This document shows positions 50,334-59,491 of a stretch of DNA of 64,000 nucleotides, in pieces. Positions within the stretch are counted from its first letter, which is position 1. Each line of letters begins with the position of its first letter. The notes under the pieces are model-generated. The model saw nothing but the letters and a program-made list of their open reading frames with translations, did no database searches and was not told the DNA's origin. Source of the DNA: Desertivibrio insolitus (GTDB lineage Bacteria; Actinomycetota; Actinomycetes; Actinomycetales; Microbacteriaceae). The position numbers and the translations under genes are program-made. The stretch is from assembly GCF_017355965.1 (NCBI RefSeq), contig NZ_JAFIQW010000004.1, positions 124,001 to 188,000 on the forward strand, given 5' to 3'.

Positions 50334-52010
50334 ATGCCCAACACCGTTTCAGAACCGCGCCCGCTCGATCGCGGCGTCCTCCGCGTCATCCCGCTCGGCG
50401 GCCTCGGCGAGGTCGGCCGCAACATGACGGTCTACGAGCTCGACGGCAAGCTGCTCGTCATCGACTGCGGCGTGCTCTTCCCCGAGGAGCACCAGCCCGG
50501 CGTCGACCTGATCCTGCCCGACTTCACGCCGATCCGTGACCGCCTCGACGACGTCGTGGGCGTCGTGCTCACGCACGGTCACGAGGACCACATCGGCGCG
50601 GTGCCCTACCTGCTCCGGCTGCGCAACGACATCCCGCTCATCGGCTCGACCCTGACGCTCGCACTCGTCGAGGCGAAGCTCAAGGAGCACCGGATCAGCC
50701 CCTACAGCCTCACCGTCAAGGAGGGGCAGCGGGAGCAGCTCGGGCCGTTCGAGCTCGAGTTCATCGCCGTCAACCACTCGATCCCGGATGCCCTGGCGGT
50801 CGCCGTCCGCACGTCCGCGGGTCTCGTGCTGCACACCGGCGACTTCAAGATGGACCAGCTGCCGCTCGACGGCCGGCTGACCGACCTCCGCGCGTTCGCC
50901 CGCCTCGGCGAGGAGGGGGTCGACCTCTTCCTGCCCGACTCCACCAACGCCGACGTGCCCGGCTTCACCCCGCTCGAGCGCGACATCGGACCGGTCATCG
51001 AGTCGGTGATCTCGAAGTCCTCCCGTAAGGTCGTCGTCGCGAGCTTCTCCAGCCACGTGCACCGCGTGCAGCAGGTTCTCGACGCCGCCTCGCGCAACGG
51101 GCGCAAGGTCGCCCTGATCGGCCGGTCGATGGTGCGCAACATGGGCATCGCCGCCGACCTCGGCTACCTCAAGGTGCCGCAGGACGTGCTGATCGACGCG
51201 AAGGCCGCCGGCAACCTGCCCGACGACCGGGTCGTCTTCATGTGCACCGGCTCGCAGGGCGAGCCCATGGCCGTGCTGTCGCGCATGGCGAACATGGAGC
51301 ACGCCATCGAGATCGGCAAGGGCGACACCGTCATCCTCGCCTCGTCGCTCATCCCCGGTAACGAGAACGCCGTCTACCGCGTGATCGACGGGCTGACCAA
51401 GCTCGGCGCGAACGTCGTGCACAAGTCGAACGCGAAGGTGCACGTCTCCGGGCACGCCGCCGCCGGCGAGCTGCTCTACTGCTACAACATCCTGAAGCCT
51501 CGCAACGTGCTCCCGGTGCACGGCGAGTACCGCCACCTCACCGCGAACGCCGACCTCGCCACGAGCACCGGCGTGCCCGAGCAGAACGCGATCATCGGCG
51601 AGAACGGCATCGTCGTCGACCTCGTCGGCGGCGTCGCCCGCGTGACCGGCCAGCTCGACCTGGGCTACGTCTACGTCGACGGCTCGACCGTCGGCGAGAT
51701 CACCGAGGCCGACCTCAAGGACCGCCGCATCCTCGCCGAGGAGGGCTTCATCTCGATCTTCGTCGCCGTCGACGCGCAGACGGGCCGCGTCATCGTGGGC
51801 CCGGAGATCCAGGCGCGCGGCTTCGCCGAGGAGGAGCGCGTCTTCGACTCCGTGCGCCCGCAGATCATCAAGGCGCTGCAGGAGGCCGCCGAGAACGGCA
51901 CGCGGGACACGCACCAGTTCTCGCAGGTCGTGCGCCGCACCGTCGGGCGCTGGGTCAACACCAAGCACCGCCGGCGCCCCATGATCGTGCCGGTCGTGAT
52001 CGAGGCCTGA
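50334..52010 (+). CDS. rnj: Ribonuclease J
   Basis: 558 residues. Metallo-beta-lactamase core with LTHGHEDHIGAVPYL (HxHxDH, about 80), beta-CASP domain (ASFSSHVHRVQQVLDAA, MCTGSQGEPMAVL) and KVHVSGHAAAGEL, then the C-terminal domain. 5'-3' exonuclease and endonuclease of mRNA/rRNA maturation. The dapA-rnj order is typical of actinobacteria. Confidence 0.96.
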   Translation: MPNTVSEPRPLDRGVLRVIPLGGLGEVGRNMTVYELDGKLLVIDCGVLFPEEHQPGVDLILPDFTPIRDRLDDVVGVVLTHGHEDHIGAVPYLLRLRNDIPLIGSTLTLALVEAKLKEHRISPYSLTVKEGQREQLGPFELEFIAVNHSIPDALAVAVRTSAGLVLHTGDFKMDQLPLDGRLTDLRAFARLGEEGVDLFLPDSTNADVPGFTPLERDIGPVIESVISKSSRKVVVASFSSHVHRVQQVLDAASRNGRKVALIGRSMVRNMGIAADLGYLKVPQDVLIDAKAAGNLPDDRVVFMCTGSQGEPMAVLSRMANMEHAIEIGKGDTVILASSLIPGNENAVYRVIDGLTKLGANVVHKSNAKVHVSGHAAAGELLYCYNILKPRNVLPVHGEYRHLTANADLATSTGVPEQNAIIGENGIVVDLVGGVARVTGQLDLGYVYVDGSTVGEITEADLKDRRILAEEGFISIFVAVDAQTGRVIVGPEIQARGFAEEERVFDSVRPQIIKALQEAAENGTRDTHQFSQVVRRTVGRWVNTKHRRRPMIVPVVIEA

Positions 52011-52074
52011 CCGGCATCCGTTGCAGGCTGGTTACAGAACTGCCGAGCGACACCGTGATCGGTCGACCCTGGTG

Positions 52075-52107
52075 TTGACTGACGACGAACTCCCCTGATT
52101 CCGGGGA
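52075..52107 (+). promoter_or_regulatory. Possible promoter/operator of the ABC operon
   Basis: TTGACT (52075-52080) and TGATTC (52096-52101) could be -35/-10 with a short 15-base spacer; the -10 lies in the loop of TCCCC-TGATTCC-GGGGA (52091-52107), an operator-like inverted repeat. Confidence 0.35.
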
Positions 52108-52139
52108 CACTCCCACACAGCACGACAAGAGAGGCACGG

Positions 52140-53777
52140 ATGTCCAGATCCGTATTCCGCGCTCGCTCGCTCGCCGCCCTCGGCGGCACGGCGGCGGTCG
52201 CGATCGCACTGACCGGCTGCACGGCCGGCGACGACGGCGGCAACGGCGGCGGGGGCGACGACTCGATCATCGTCGGCACCACCGACAGCGTCACCTCCCT
52301 CGACCCCGCGGGCTCGTACGACAACGGCTCGTTCGCGGTGCAGAACCAGGTGTTCCCCTTCCTGCTGAACACCCCCTACGGCAGCCCCGACGTCGAGCCC
52401 GACATCGCGGAGTCCGCCGAGTTCACGAGCCCGAACCAGTACACGGTCACCCTCAAGGAGGGCCTGACCTGGGCCAACGGCAACGAGCTCACCTCCTCCG
52501 ACGTGAAGTTCACGTTCGACCGCCAGCTCGCGATCGCCGACGCCAACGGCCCGTCGAGCCTCCTGGGCAACCTCGAGAGCGTCGAGACCCCCGACGAGAC
52601 GACGGTCGTCTTCAACCTCGTCAACCCCAACGACCAGACCTTCCCGCAGGTGCTCTCGAGCCCCGCCGGTCCGATCGTCGACGAGGACGTCTTCAGCGCC
52701 ACCGAGCTGACCCCCGACCAGGAGATCGTCGACGGCAACGCGTTCGCCGGCCAGTACACGATCACCAGCTGGGAGCTCAACAGCCTCGTCGAGTTCACCG
52801 CGAACCCGGACTACCAGGGCCTCCTCGGCCCGGCCGAGACCGAGAACGTGCTGCTGAGCTACTACGCCGACTCCTCGAACCTCCGCCTGGACGTCGAGAC
52901 CGGTGAGATCGACGTCGCCTACCGCAGCCTCGCGCCGGCCGACATCGAGGACCTCCGCGGCAACGACGACGTCAACGTCGTCGACGGCCCCGGTGGCGAG
53001 ATCCGCTACATCGTGTGGAACTTCGACACGCAGCCCTACGGCGCGACCACGCCCGAGGCGAACGCCGACCAGGCGACCGCCGTGCGTCAGGCCGCTGCCG
53101 CGCTGATCGACCGCGAGCAGATCGCCGAGCAGGTGTACCGGGGCACCTTCACCCCGCTGTACTCCTTCGTGCCCGAGGGCCTGACCGGCGCGACGACCTC
53201 GTTCCAGGAGCTTTACGGCGAGAACGGCGGCCCGAGCCTCGACCAGGCCACGCAGATCCTCGCCGACGCCGGTGTCACGACCCCGGTCACGCTGAACCTG
53301 CAGTACAGCCCGGACCACTACGGCCCGTCGTCGGGTGACGAGTACGCGCTCGTCGAGAGCCAGCTCGAGGAGGGCGGCCTGTTCGACGTGAACCTGCAGT
53401 CCACCGAGTGGACGCAGTATTCGGCCGACCGCACGAGCGACGTGTACCCCGTGTACCAGCTCGGTTGGTTCCCGGACTACTCCGACGCGGACAACTACCT
53501 CACGCCGTTCTTCTTCAACTCGGAGACGACGACCGCGTTCCTCGCGCAGCACTTCGACGACCCGGAGATCAACGCGCTCATCTCGCAGCAGGCGACCACC
53601 GCCGACGCCGCCGAGCGCACCGCGATCATCGAGCAGATCCAGGACCGCCTGGCCGAGATCGTCCCGACGATCCCGCTGCTCCAGGGTGCGCAGGTCGCCG
53701 TGACCGGAACCGACATCGAGGGCGTCACGCTCGACCCGTCGTTCAAGTTCCGCTTCGCGCCGCTGACGCGCAGCTGA
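52140..53777 (+). CDS. Family 5 ABC substrate-binding lipoprotein
   Basis: 545 residues. Signal peptide with lipobox LTGC (Cys about residue 27), then a Gly/Asp-rich tether and the SBP_bac_5 fold (TDSVTSLDPAGSYDNGSF; VEPDIAESAEF; GLTWANGNELTSSDVKFTFD). Captures oligopeptide-like or other solutes at the membrane surface for the two permeases downstream. GAGAGG precedes the ATG. The distal genes of the operon suggest a non-peptide ligand such as a hydroxy acid or lactone derivative (inference). Confidence 0.9.
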   Translation: MSRSVFRARSLAALGGTAAVAIALTGCTAGDDGGNGGGGDDSIIVGTTDSVTSLDPAGSYDNGSFAVQNQVFPFLLNTPYGSPDVEPDIAESAEFTSPNQYTVTLKEGLTWANGNELTSSDVKFTFDRQLAIADANGPSSLLGNLESVETPDETTVVFNLVNPNDQTFPQVLSSPAGPIVDEDVFSATELTPDQEIVDGNAFAGQYTITSWELNSLVEFTANPDYQGLLGPAETENVLLSYYADSSNLRLDVETGEIDVAYRSLAPADIEDLRGNDDVNVVDGPGGEIRYIVWNFDTQPYGATTPEANADQATAVRQAAAALIDREQIAEQVYRGTFTPLYSFVPEGLTGATTSFQELYGENGGPSLDQATQILADAGVTTPVTLNLQYSPDHYGPSSGDEYALVESQLEEGGLFDVNLQSTEWTQYSADRTSDVYPVYQLGWFPDYSDADNYLTPFFFNSETTTAFLAQHFDDPEINALISQQATTADAAERTAIIEQIQDRLAEIVPTIPLLQGAQVAVTGTDIEGVTLDPSFKFRFAPLTRS

Positions 53778-53793
53778 GCCAGCAGTAGCAACG

Positions 53794-53838
53794 GGCGCCG
53801 CCCGGGGGACCGCCACGAGCGGGACCCCGGGCGGCGCC
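53794..53838 (+). terminator. Hairpin between binding protein and permease genes
   Basis: GGCGCCGCCCGGGG (53794-53807) pairs perfectly with CCCCGGGCGGCGCC (53825-53838). Likely a partial terminator or 3' stabiliser that keeps binding protein in excess over permeases. Confidence 0.7.
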
Positions 53839-53867
53839 TGCCCCTCCTGACGAAGAGGCACCACCAC

Positions 53868-54947
53868 ATGACCACGACAACGGATGCCCCCGCCGCGGCC
53901 CCCACGAAGAAGCCGCGCAGCGCAGGCGGCGGCCTCGGCCGCTACATCCTCGTCCGCTTCCTCCTGATCTTCCCGACCATCTTCATCCTCGTGACGATGG
54001 TCTTCCTGCTGATGCGCACGATCGGCGACCCGATCACCGCCGCGCTCGGCGGGCGTCTACCACCCGACCAGCTGCGGGAGCGGATCGCCGAGGCCGGCTA
54101 CGACCGGCCCGTGCTCGTGCAGTACTTCGAGTACCTCGGCGACATCCTGCGCGGCGACTTCGGCACCGCCCTCACCGACAACCGGCCGGTCACCGAGATC
54201 CTCACGACCTTCGGCGCCGCGACCGTCGAGCTCGCGTTCTACGCGCTTCTCGTCGCGTTCCTCGTCGGCATCCCGCTCGGCATGCTCGCCGCCTACCTCC
54301 GCGACCGCTGGCCCGACGCGGTGCTCCGTGTCTTCGCGATCCTCTGCTACGCGACCCCGGTCTTCTTCGCCGGTCTGCTGCTGAAGCTCGTCTTCTCGGT
54401 CGCCCTCGGCTGGCTGCCCGTCGCCGGTCGAGCCGGCACCCGCACCGAGCTGCGGCTGCAGAACGTCGACGACCCGACGGGCATCTACCTGATCGACGCG
54501 ATCCGCCTCGGCAACGCGTCGGTGATCGGCGACGTGCTCTCGCACGCCGTGCTGCCGGCGCTCGCGCTCGGCCTGCTCACGGCGGGCGTGTTCCTCCGCC
54601 TCGTCCGCACGAACATGATCGGCACGCTCTCGATGGACTACGTCGACGCGGCCCGCTCGCGCGGCGTGCCCGAGTCCCGGCTCGTGCGCAAGCACGCGTA
54701 CCGCCCCGCGCTCATCCCGATCGTCACGGTCATCGGCTTGCAGATCGCGATGCTGCTCGGCGGCGCCGTACTCACCGAGACGACGTTCGAGTGGGAGGGC
54801 CTCGGCTTCCAGCTCGCCCGCTACCTCGGCGCGCGCGACTTCGTCGCCGTGCAGGGCATCGTCGCGCTCCTCGCGGTGATCGTCGCCCTCACCAACTTCG
54901 TGGTCGACATCATCGCCGCCCTCATCGACCCGAGAGTGAGGTTCTGA
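53868..54947 (+). CDS. DppB/OppB-type ABC permease
   Basis: 359 residues, a long cytoplasmic N-terminus of about 25 residues, then six membrane helices. The N-terminal helix block (FLLIFPTIFILVTMVFLLMR), QYFEYLGDILRGDFG and the EAA loop (DAARSRGVPESRLVRKHAYR, about 255-275) are typical of the DppB group. Stop and next start overlap (TGATG). Confidence 0.92.
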   Translation: MTTTTDAPAAAPTKKPRSAGGGLGRYILVRFLLIFPTIFILVTMVFLLMRTIGDPITAALGGRLPPDQLRERIAEAGYDRPVLVQYFEYLGDILRGDFGTALTDNRPVTEILTTFGAATVELAFYALLVAFLVGIPLGMLAAYLRDRWPDAVLRVFAILCYATPVFFAGLLLKLVFSVALGWLPVAGRAGTRTELRLQNVDDPTGIYLIDAIRLGNASVIGDVLSHAVLPALALGLLTAGVFLRLVRTNMIGTLSMDYVDAARSRGVPESRLVRKHAYRPALIPIVTVIGLQIAMLLGGAVLTETTFEWEGLGFQLARYLGARDFVAVQGIVALLAVIVALTNFVVDIIAALIDPRVRF

Positions 54948-55981
54948 TGGCCGCCCGGCGCCCCGTCCTCTCCCGCCTGCCCGTCGTCCACCAGCTGCGC
55001 CAGTCCGTCGGGCTGCAGCGAGGCATGCTCGTCACGGGCGTCGTCATCATCGGCATGTTCCTGCTCGTCGCGCTGCTCGCTCCGCTGCTCGCGCCCTACG
55101 GGTTCGCGCAGCTGCGCGACGAGGACGGCGCCTTCGGCGCCCAGCAGCCGCCGAGCTCGGAGCACCTGCTCGGCACCACGGTCGGCGGGTACGACGTGCT
55201 CTCCCGCGTGATCTGGGGCACCCGGACCGCTCTGCTCGTGATCGTCGTCGCCGTCGCGATGTCGCTGTTCGTCGGCGTCATCCTCGGGGTGGTCTCCGGC
55301 TACCTCGGCGGCTGGCTCGACCGCATCCTCGTCGTCGTCGCCGACGCCGTGTACGCGTTCCCGAGCCTGCTGCTCGCGATCGTCGTCGCGATCGTCATCT
55401 CGGGCGGGCAGTCGAGCGTCTTCGGCGGCGTCCTCGCCGCGGCGATCTCGATCACCGTCGTGTTCATCCCGCAGTACTTCCGGGTCATCCGCGCAGAGAC
55501 CGTCCGCATCAAGTCGGAGGCATTCGTCGAGGCGGCCCGCGTCATCGGCGCGTCGACGCCGCGCATCCTGTTCAAGCACGTGCTGCGCAACGCGACCCGC
55601 ACGCTGCCGCTGCTGTTCACGCTCAACGCGTCCGAGGCGATCCTCACCCTCGCGGGGCTCGGCTTCCTCGGTTTCGGCATCGAGCCGACCTCCGGCGCCG
55701 AGTGGGGCTTCGACCTCAACCGCGCGATCGGCGACGTGACGAGCGGCATCTGGTGGACCTCGGTCTTCCCGGGTCTCGCGATCGTGCTCGTCGTGCTCGG
55801 AATGACCCTCGTCGGCGAGAGCCTCAACGACCTCGCCGACCCGCGGCTCCGCGCCCGGCGTCGCGCCGACAACACCCCGCCGCCCGCCGGCGACCCGGTG
55901 AGCGTCGTGCCCGGCGGCGCGAACTCGCCGACCACGAGCCTGCAGGACGAGCTCCCGAACCCCGGAGAGGTCCGCGCATGA
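54947..55981 (+). CDS. DppC/OppC-type ABC permease
   Basis: 344 residues. OppC-type N-terminal helix (MLVTGVVIIGMFLLVALLAP), HLLGTTVGGYDVLSRVIWGT (family box), and the EAA loop VEAARVIGASTPRILFKHVL (about 200). The C-terminal 50 residues are Pro/Arg-rich and probably disordered. Pairs with the DppB-type partner. Stop overlaps the ATPase start (ATGA). Confidence 0.92.
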   Translation: MAARRPVLSRLPVVHQLRQSVGLQRGMLVTGVVIIGMFLLVALLAPLLAPYGFAQLRDEDGAFGAQQPPSSEHLLGTTVGGYDVLSRVIWGTRTALLVIVVAVAMSLFVGVILGVVSGYLGGWLDRILVVVADAVYAFPSLLLAIVVAIVISGGQSSVFGGVLAAAISITVVFIPQYFRVIRAETVRIKSEAFVEAARVIGASTPRILFKHVLRNATRTLPLLFTLNASEAILTLAGLGFLGFGIEPTSGAEWGFDLNRAIGDVTSGIWWTSVFPGLAIVLVVLGMTLVGESLNDLADPRLRARRRADNTPPPAGDPVSVVPGGANSPTTSLQDELPNPGEVRA

Positions 55982-57642
55982 GCGTCGTCGACATCCGCGA
56001 TCTGAACGTCACATTCGCGACCGACGGCGGCGACGTCCGCGCCGTCGACGGGGTCAGCCTCTCGGTCGACGCGGGGGAGGTGCTCGCGATCGTCGGCGAG
56101 TCCGGCAGCGGCAAGTCCGTCACCGCGAAGACGATCCTCCGCCTGCTCCCCGAGACCGCGACCTCGTCGGGCGCCGTCGTGCTCACCGGCAAGGACGTGC
56201 TCTCGCTCTCGCCCGCCGACCTGCGCCGCACGCGCGGCGAAGACGTGGCGATGGTGTTCCAGGAGCCCTCCACCGCGCTCAACCCCGTCTACACCGTCGG
56301 CTGGCAGATCGCGGAGGGGCTCAGGGCGCACGGCCGGATGTCGCGCCGCGAGGCCCGAACGAAGGCGATCGACATCCTCCGCACGGTCGGCATCCCCGAT
56401 CCCGAGCGGCGCGTCGACTACTACCCGCACCAGTTCTCGGGCGGGCAGAAGCAGCGCGTGGTCATCGCGATGGCCCTCGTGCTCCGCCCGTCGCTCATCG
56501 TCGCGGACGAGCCGACGACGGCGCTCGACGTCACGGTGCAGGCCGAGATCCTCGACCTGCTGCGCAGCCTGCGCGACGACTTCGGTACCGCGATCGTGCT
56601 CATCACGCACAACATGGGCGTCGTCGCCGACCTCGCCGACCGCGTCGCCGTGATGTACCAGGGCAAGCTCGTCGAGCAGGCGGATGCCAGGACGCTCTTC
56701 GCCGCGCCGCAGCACGAGTACACCAAGCGACTGCTCGCCGCCGTGCCGAAGCTCGGCGAGGGACCCGCCCGCGCCGCGGCCCGCGCCGCCGAGCGCACGG
56801 GGGAGCGCGAGGACGTCGTCGTCGCGAGGAACCTCGTGATCGAGTACCCCGGCCGTCTCGGCCGGAAGGGCTTCCGCGCGGTCGACGACGTGAGCTTCTC
56901 GATCGCCCGCGGCGAGGTGCTCGGCCTGGTCGGCGAGTCCGGATCGGGCAAGACGACGATCGGCCGGGCGATCGCGGGGCTCACCCGCGTCACCGGCGGG
57001 TCGCTGTCGGTGCTCGGCACCGAGCTGCTCGGCGCCCGTTACCGCGACCTCGCGCCGCTGCGCCCGGAGATCGGGTTCGTGTTCCAGGATCCGGCCACGA
57101 GCTTCAACCCGCTCCTCACGATCGCCGACAACGTGGCGGAGCCGCTCGTCGTGCACTCCCGCGCCGAGTCCGCGCAGGACGCCCGCGCCCGCGTCGACGA
57201 GCTGCTCGAGGCGGTGCAGCTGCCGCGGCACTTCGGTGACCGCTTCCCGCACGAGCTCTCGGGCGGTCAGCGTCAGCGCGCGAGCCTCGCCCGCGCGATC
57301 GCGCTGTCGCCGACGCTGCTGATCGCCGACGAGCCGACGAGCGCGCTCGACGTGTCGGTGCAGGCGCGCGTGCTCGAGCTCTTCGCCGAGCTGCAGCGCG
57401 ACCTCGGCTTCGCGGCCCTCTTCATCAGCCACGACCTCGCCGTCGTCGACCTGCTCGCCGACCGCATCGCGGTGCTCTACGCGGGTCGACTGGTCGAGGA
57501 GGGCACGGGGGCGGAGGTGCTCGGCGCGCCGAAGCACGACTACACCAAGCGGCTGCTCGCGTCGCTGCCCGTGCCCGACCCGGTCGCCCAGGCGGAGCGC
57601 CGGCTCGAACTCGCGCGCCTCGGAGGGAGGAGCACCTCGTGA
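55978..57642 (+). CDS. Fused double ATPase of the ABC importer (DppD-DppF type)
   Basis: 554 residues, two complete nucleotide-binding domains in one chain. Domain 1: Walker A GESGSGKSVTAKT (about 42), signature FSGGQKQRV, Walker B IVADEPTTALDV. Domain 2 (from about 280): GESGSGKTTIGRA, LSGGQRQRASLA, LIADEPTSALDV. Each ends with the oligopeptide-family extension. Both catalytic Glu residues are present, so this protein alone can power transport. Confidence 0.94.
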   Translation: MSVVDIRDLNVTFATDGGDVRAVDGVSLSVDAGEVLAIVGESGSGKSVTAKTILRLLPETATSSGAVVLTGKDVLSLSPADLRRTRGEDVAMVFQEPSTALNPVYTVGWQIAEGLRAHGRMSRREARTKAIDILRTVGIPDPERRVDYYPHQFSGGQKQRVVIAMALVLRPSLIVADEPTTALDVTVQAEILDLLRSLRDDFGTAIVLITHNMGVVADLADRVAVMYQGKLVEQADARTLFAAPQHEYTKRLLAAVPKLGEGPARAAARAAERTGEREDVVVARNLVIEYPGRLGRKGFRAVDDVSFSIARGEVLGLVGESGSGKTTIGRAIAGLTRVTGGSLSVLGTELLGARYRDLAPLRPEIGFVFQDPATSFNPLLTIADNVAEPLVVHSRAESAQDARARVDELLEAVQLPRHFGDRFPHELSGGQRQRASLARAIALSPTLLIADEPTSALDVSVQARVLELFAELQRDLGFAALFISHDLAVVDLLADRIAVLYAGRLVEEGTGAEVLGAPKHDYTKRLLASLPVPDPVAQAERRLELARLGGRSTS

Positions 57643-58502
57643 CCGAGCCCGACGTCGGCCTGGCCGTGCTCGCGCGGGACCTCTCGCTCGAGTACCCGCG
57701 GCGGGGCGCCTCGCCGCGGCACACGGCCGTGGCCGGCGTCAGCTTCGAGGTGCGGCACGGCGAGATCCTCGCGATCGTGGGCGAGGCGGGCGCGGGCAAG
57801 TCGACGCTCGCGCTCGCCCTCGCCGGCTACGCGGGCCTCGACGGCGAGCGCAGCCCCGAGATCGCGGGCGGCACCCTGTCGGTGCTCGGCACCGACCTCC
57901 GCCGGCTCGGCACCCGCAAGCGCGAGCGCCTGCACCTCAGCGTCGGGCACCTGCCGCAGGATGCCGGGGGCAGGCTCGACCCGCACCTCACAATCGGCGA
58001 GAACGTCGCCGAACCCATCTACTCCCGCGACCGCCGCTTCGACCGCCGCGCCGCGGGCGAGGCCGTCGCGGCGGCGATCGACATCGTGCGGCTGCCGCTC
58101 GGCGCGATGACGAAGTACCCGTTCGAGCTCTCGCGCGGCCAGCGCCAGCGCGCCGCCCTCGCCAAGGCGCTCGTGCTCGAGCCGCCGCTGCTCGTCGCCG
58201 ACGACTTCACGTCGGGCGTCGACGTCACGGCGCGCGCCGGCGTGCTCGACGCGCTGCGCGACATCCGCCGCTCCCGCCAGTTCTCCGCGGTGCTCGTCGG
58301 CAGCGACTTCGCCGACGTCGCAAAGATCGCCGACCGCATCGCCGTGATGCACCGCGGGGTGTTCCTCGCGATCGGCACGCTGCAGGAGCTCTTCGAACAC
58401 CCCGACCACCCCTACCTGAAGACGCTCTCGCGGGCGATGACGGGCGACCTGCCGACCACCGGCGCCGTCCCGATCCAGCCCGCGCGACGGGAGGACAGAT
58501 GA
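57639..58502 (+). CDS. Third, degenerate ABC ATPase
   Basis: 287 residues. Walker A GEAGAGKSTLALAL is intact, but the signature reads LSRGQRQRAAL (LSGGQ in active partners) and Walker B reads LLVADDFTSGVD, with Asp at the catalytic Glu position. Weak or no hydrolysis is expected, so a regulatory or asymmetric role beside the fused double ATPase is likely. GTG start overlaps the preceding stop; its own stop overlaps the next ATG. A third ATPase is surplus to a standard importer. Confidence 0.85.
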   Translation: MTEPDVGLAVLARDLSLEYPRRGASPRHTAVAGVSFEVRHGEILAIVGEAGAGKSTLALALAGYAGLDGERSPEIAGGTLSVLGTDLRRLGTRKRERLHLSVGHLPQDAGGRLDPHLTIGENVAEPIYSRDRRFDRRAAGEAVAAAIDIVRLPLGAMTKYPFELSRGQRQRAALAKALVLEPPLLVADDFTSGVDVTARAGVLDALRDIRRSRQFSAVLVGSDFADVAKIADRIAVMHRGVFLAIGTLQELFEHPDHPYLKTLSRAMTGDLPTTGAVPIQPARREDR

Positions 58503-59491
58503 GTCAGCACCGCGCCGTGCTCGCCCCGGGCGGCCACACCCCGACGACCCGGCCGGAGCCCGGTCCCATCGCGGTGCTCCCGGAGCCCGAGGAGCGCTTC
58601 GTCCGGGCGATCGAGGAGGCGGGCGGCACTGTCGCGCCGCTGTCCGACGAGACCCGCGGGCTGGTGTGGCTGTCCTACTCCCGCGCACAGGAGGCGGCCG
58701 ACGTGCTCGAGCGCCACCCCGGCATCGGTTGGGTGCAGCTGCCGTGGGCGGGCGTCGACGCCTTCGCCGACGTGCTCGCGCCGTTCGCCCAGAAGGACCT
58801 GCCCGTGTTCACCAGCGCGAAGGGCGCCTACGCGCAGCCCGTCGCGGAGCACGCGCTCACCCTCACGCTCGCGCTGCTGCGCAAGCTCCACGTGCGCGCC
58901 CGAGCCAAGCGCTGGGCCGACGAGGCGCCGAAGGCCGGCACCTCCCTCTACGGGCTGAACGTCGTCGTCATCGGCGCCGGCGGCATCGCGATCGAGCTGC
59001 TGCGGCTGCTGCAGCCGTTCGACACCCGCGTCACGATCGTCCGACGCTCGGCCGATCCAGTCGAGGGCGCCGAGCGCACGGTCACGAGCGACCGGCTCGC
59101 CGAGGTGCTGCCGGATGCCGACGTCGTCGTCGTCGCCGCGGCCCTGACCCAGGGCACGAGCAAGCTGCTGGGCGAGCGGGAGTTCTCGCTCATGAAGCCG
59201 ACCGCCGTGCTCGTCAACATCGCGCGCGGCGGGCTCGTCGACACCGACGCGCTCGTCGCCGCGCTCGAGGCCGGCGAGCTGGCCGATGCCGCGCTCGACG
59301 TGACCGATCCGGAGCCGCTGCCCGAGGGGCACGCGCTCTGGGGCTCGCCGCGCGCCCTCATCACGCCGCACGCCGCCGACACCGAGGAGATGGTCGCGCC
59401 GCTGCTCGCGGAGCGGATCAAGGCCAACACGGCGGCGTTCGTCGGCGACGGCGAGTTCGTCGGCGTCGTGAACCCGGCGGAGGGCTACTGA
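58499..59491 (+). CDS. D-isomer-specific 2-hydroxyacid dehydrogenase
   Basis: 330 residues. NAD-binding VVVIGAGGIAIELLRLL (about 158), catalytic Arg in VNIARGGLVDTDAL, Glu in VTDPEPLPEGH and His in LITPHAADTEEM. Converts a 2-oxoacid and its D-2-hydroxyacid, or a related hydroxyacid such as glyoxylate/glycolate. Cofactor loop reads VRRSADP, suggesting NADP(H). Inside the transporter operon, so it probably acts on the imported compound. Confidence 0.9.
   Translation: MSQHRAVLAPGGHTPTTRPEPGPIAVLPEPEERFVRAIEEAGGTVAPLSDETRGLVWLSYSRAQEAADVLERHPGIGWVQLPWAGVDAFADVLAPFAQKDLPVFTSAKGAYAQPVAEHALTLTLALLRKLHVRARAKRWADEAPKAGTSLYGLNVVVIGAGGIAIELLRLLQPFDTRVTIVRRSADPVEGAERTVTSDRLAEVLPDADVVVVAAALTQGTSKLLGEREFSLMKPTAVLVNIARGGLVDTDALVAALEAGELADAALDVTDPEPLPEGHALWGSPRALITPHAADTEEMVAPLLAERIKANTAAFVGDGEFVGVVNPAEGY

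Noticed and set aside
58499-59491. Assignment as a specific enzyme (glyoxylate or phosphoglycerate dehydrogenase)
   Set aside because: Motifs fix only the 2-hydroxyacid dehydrogenase family; residues do not settle the substrate.
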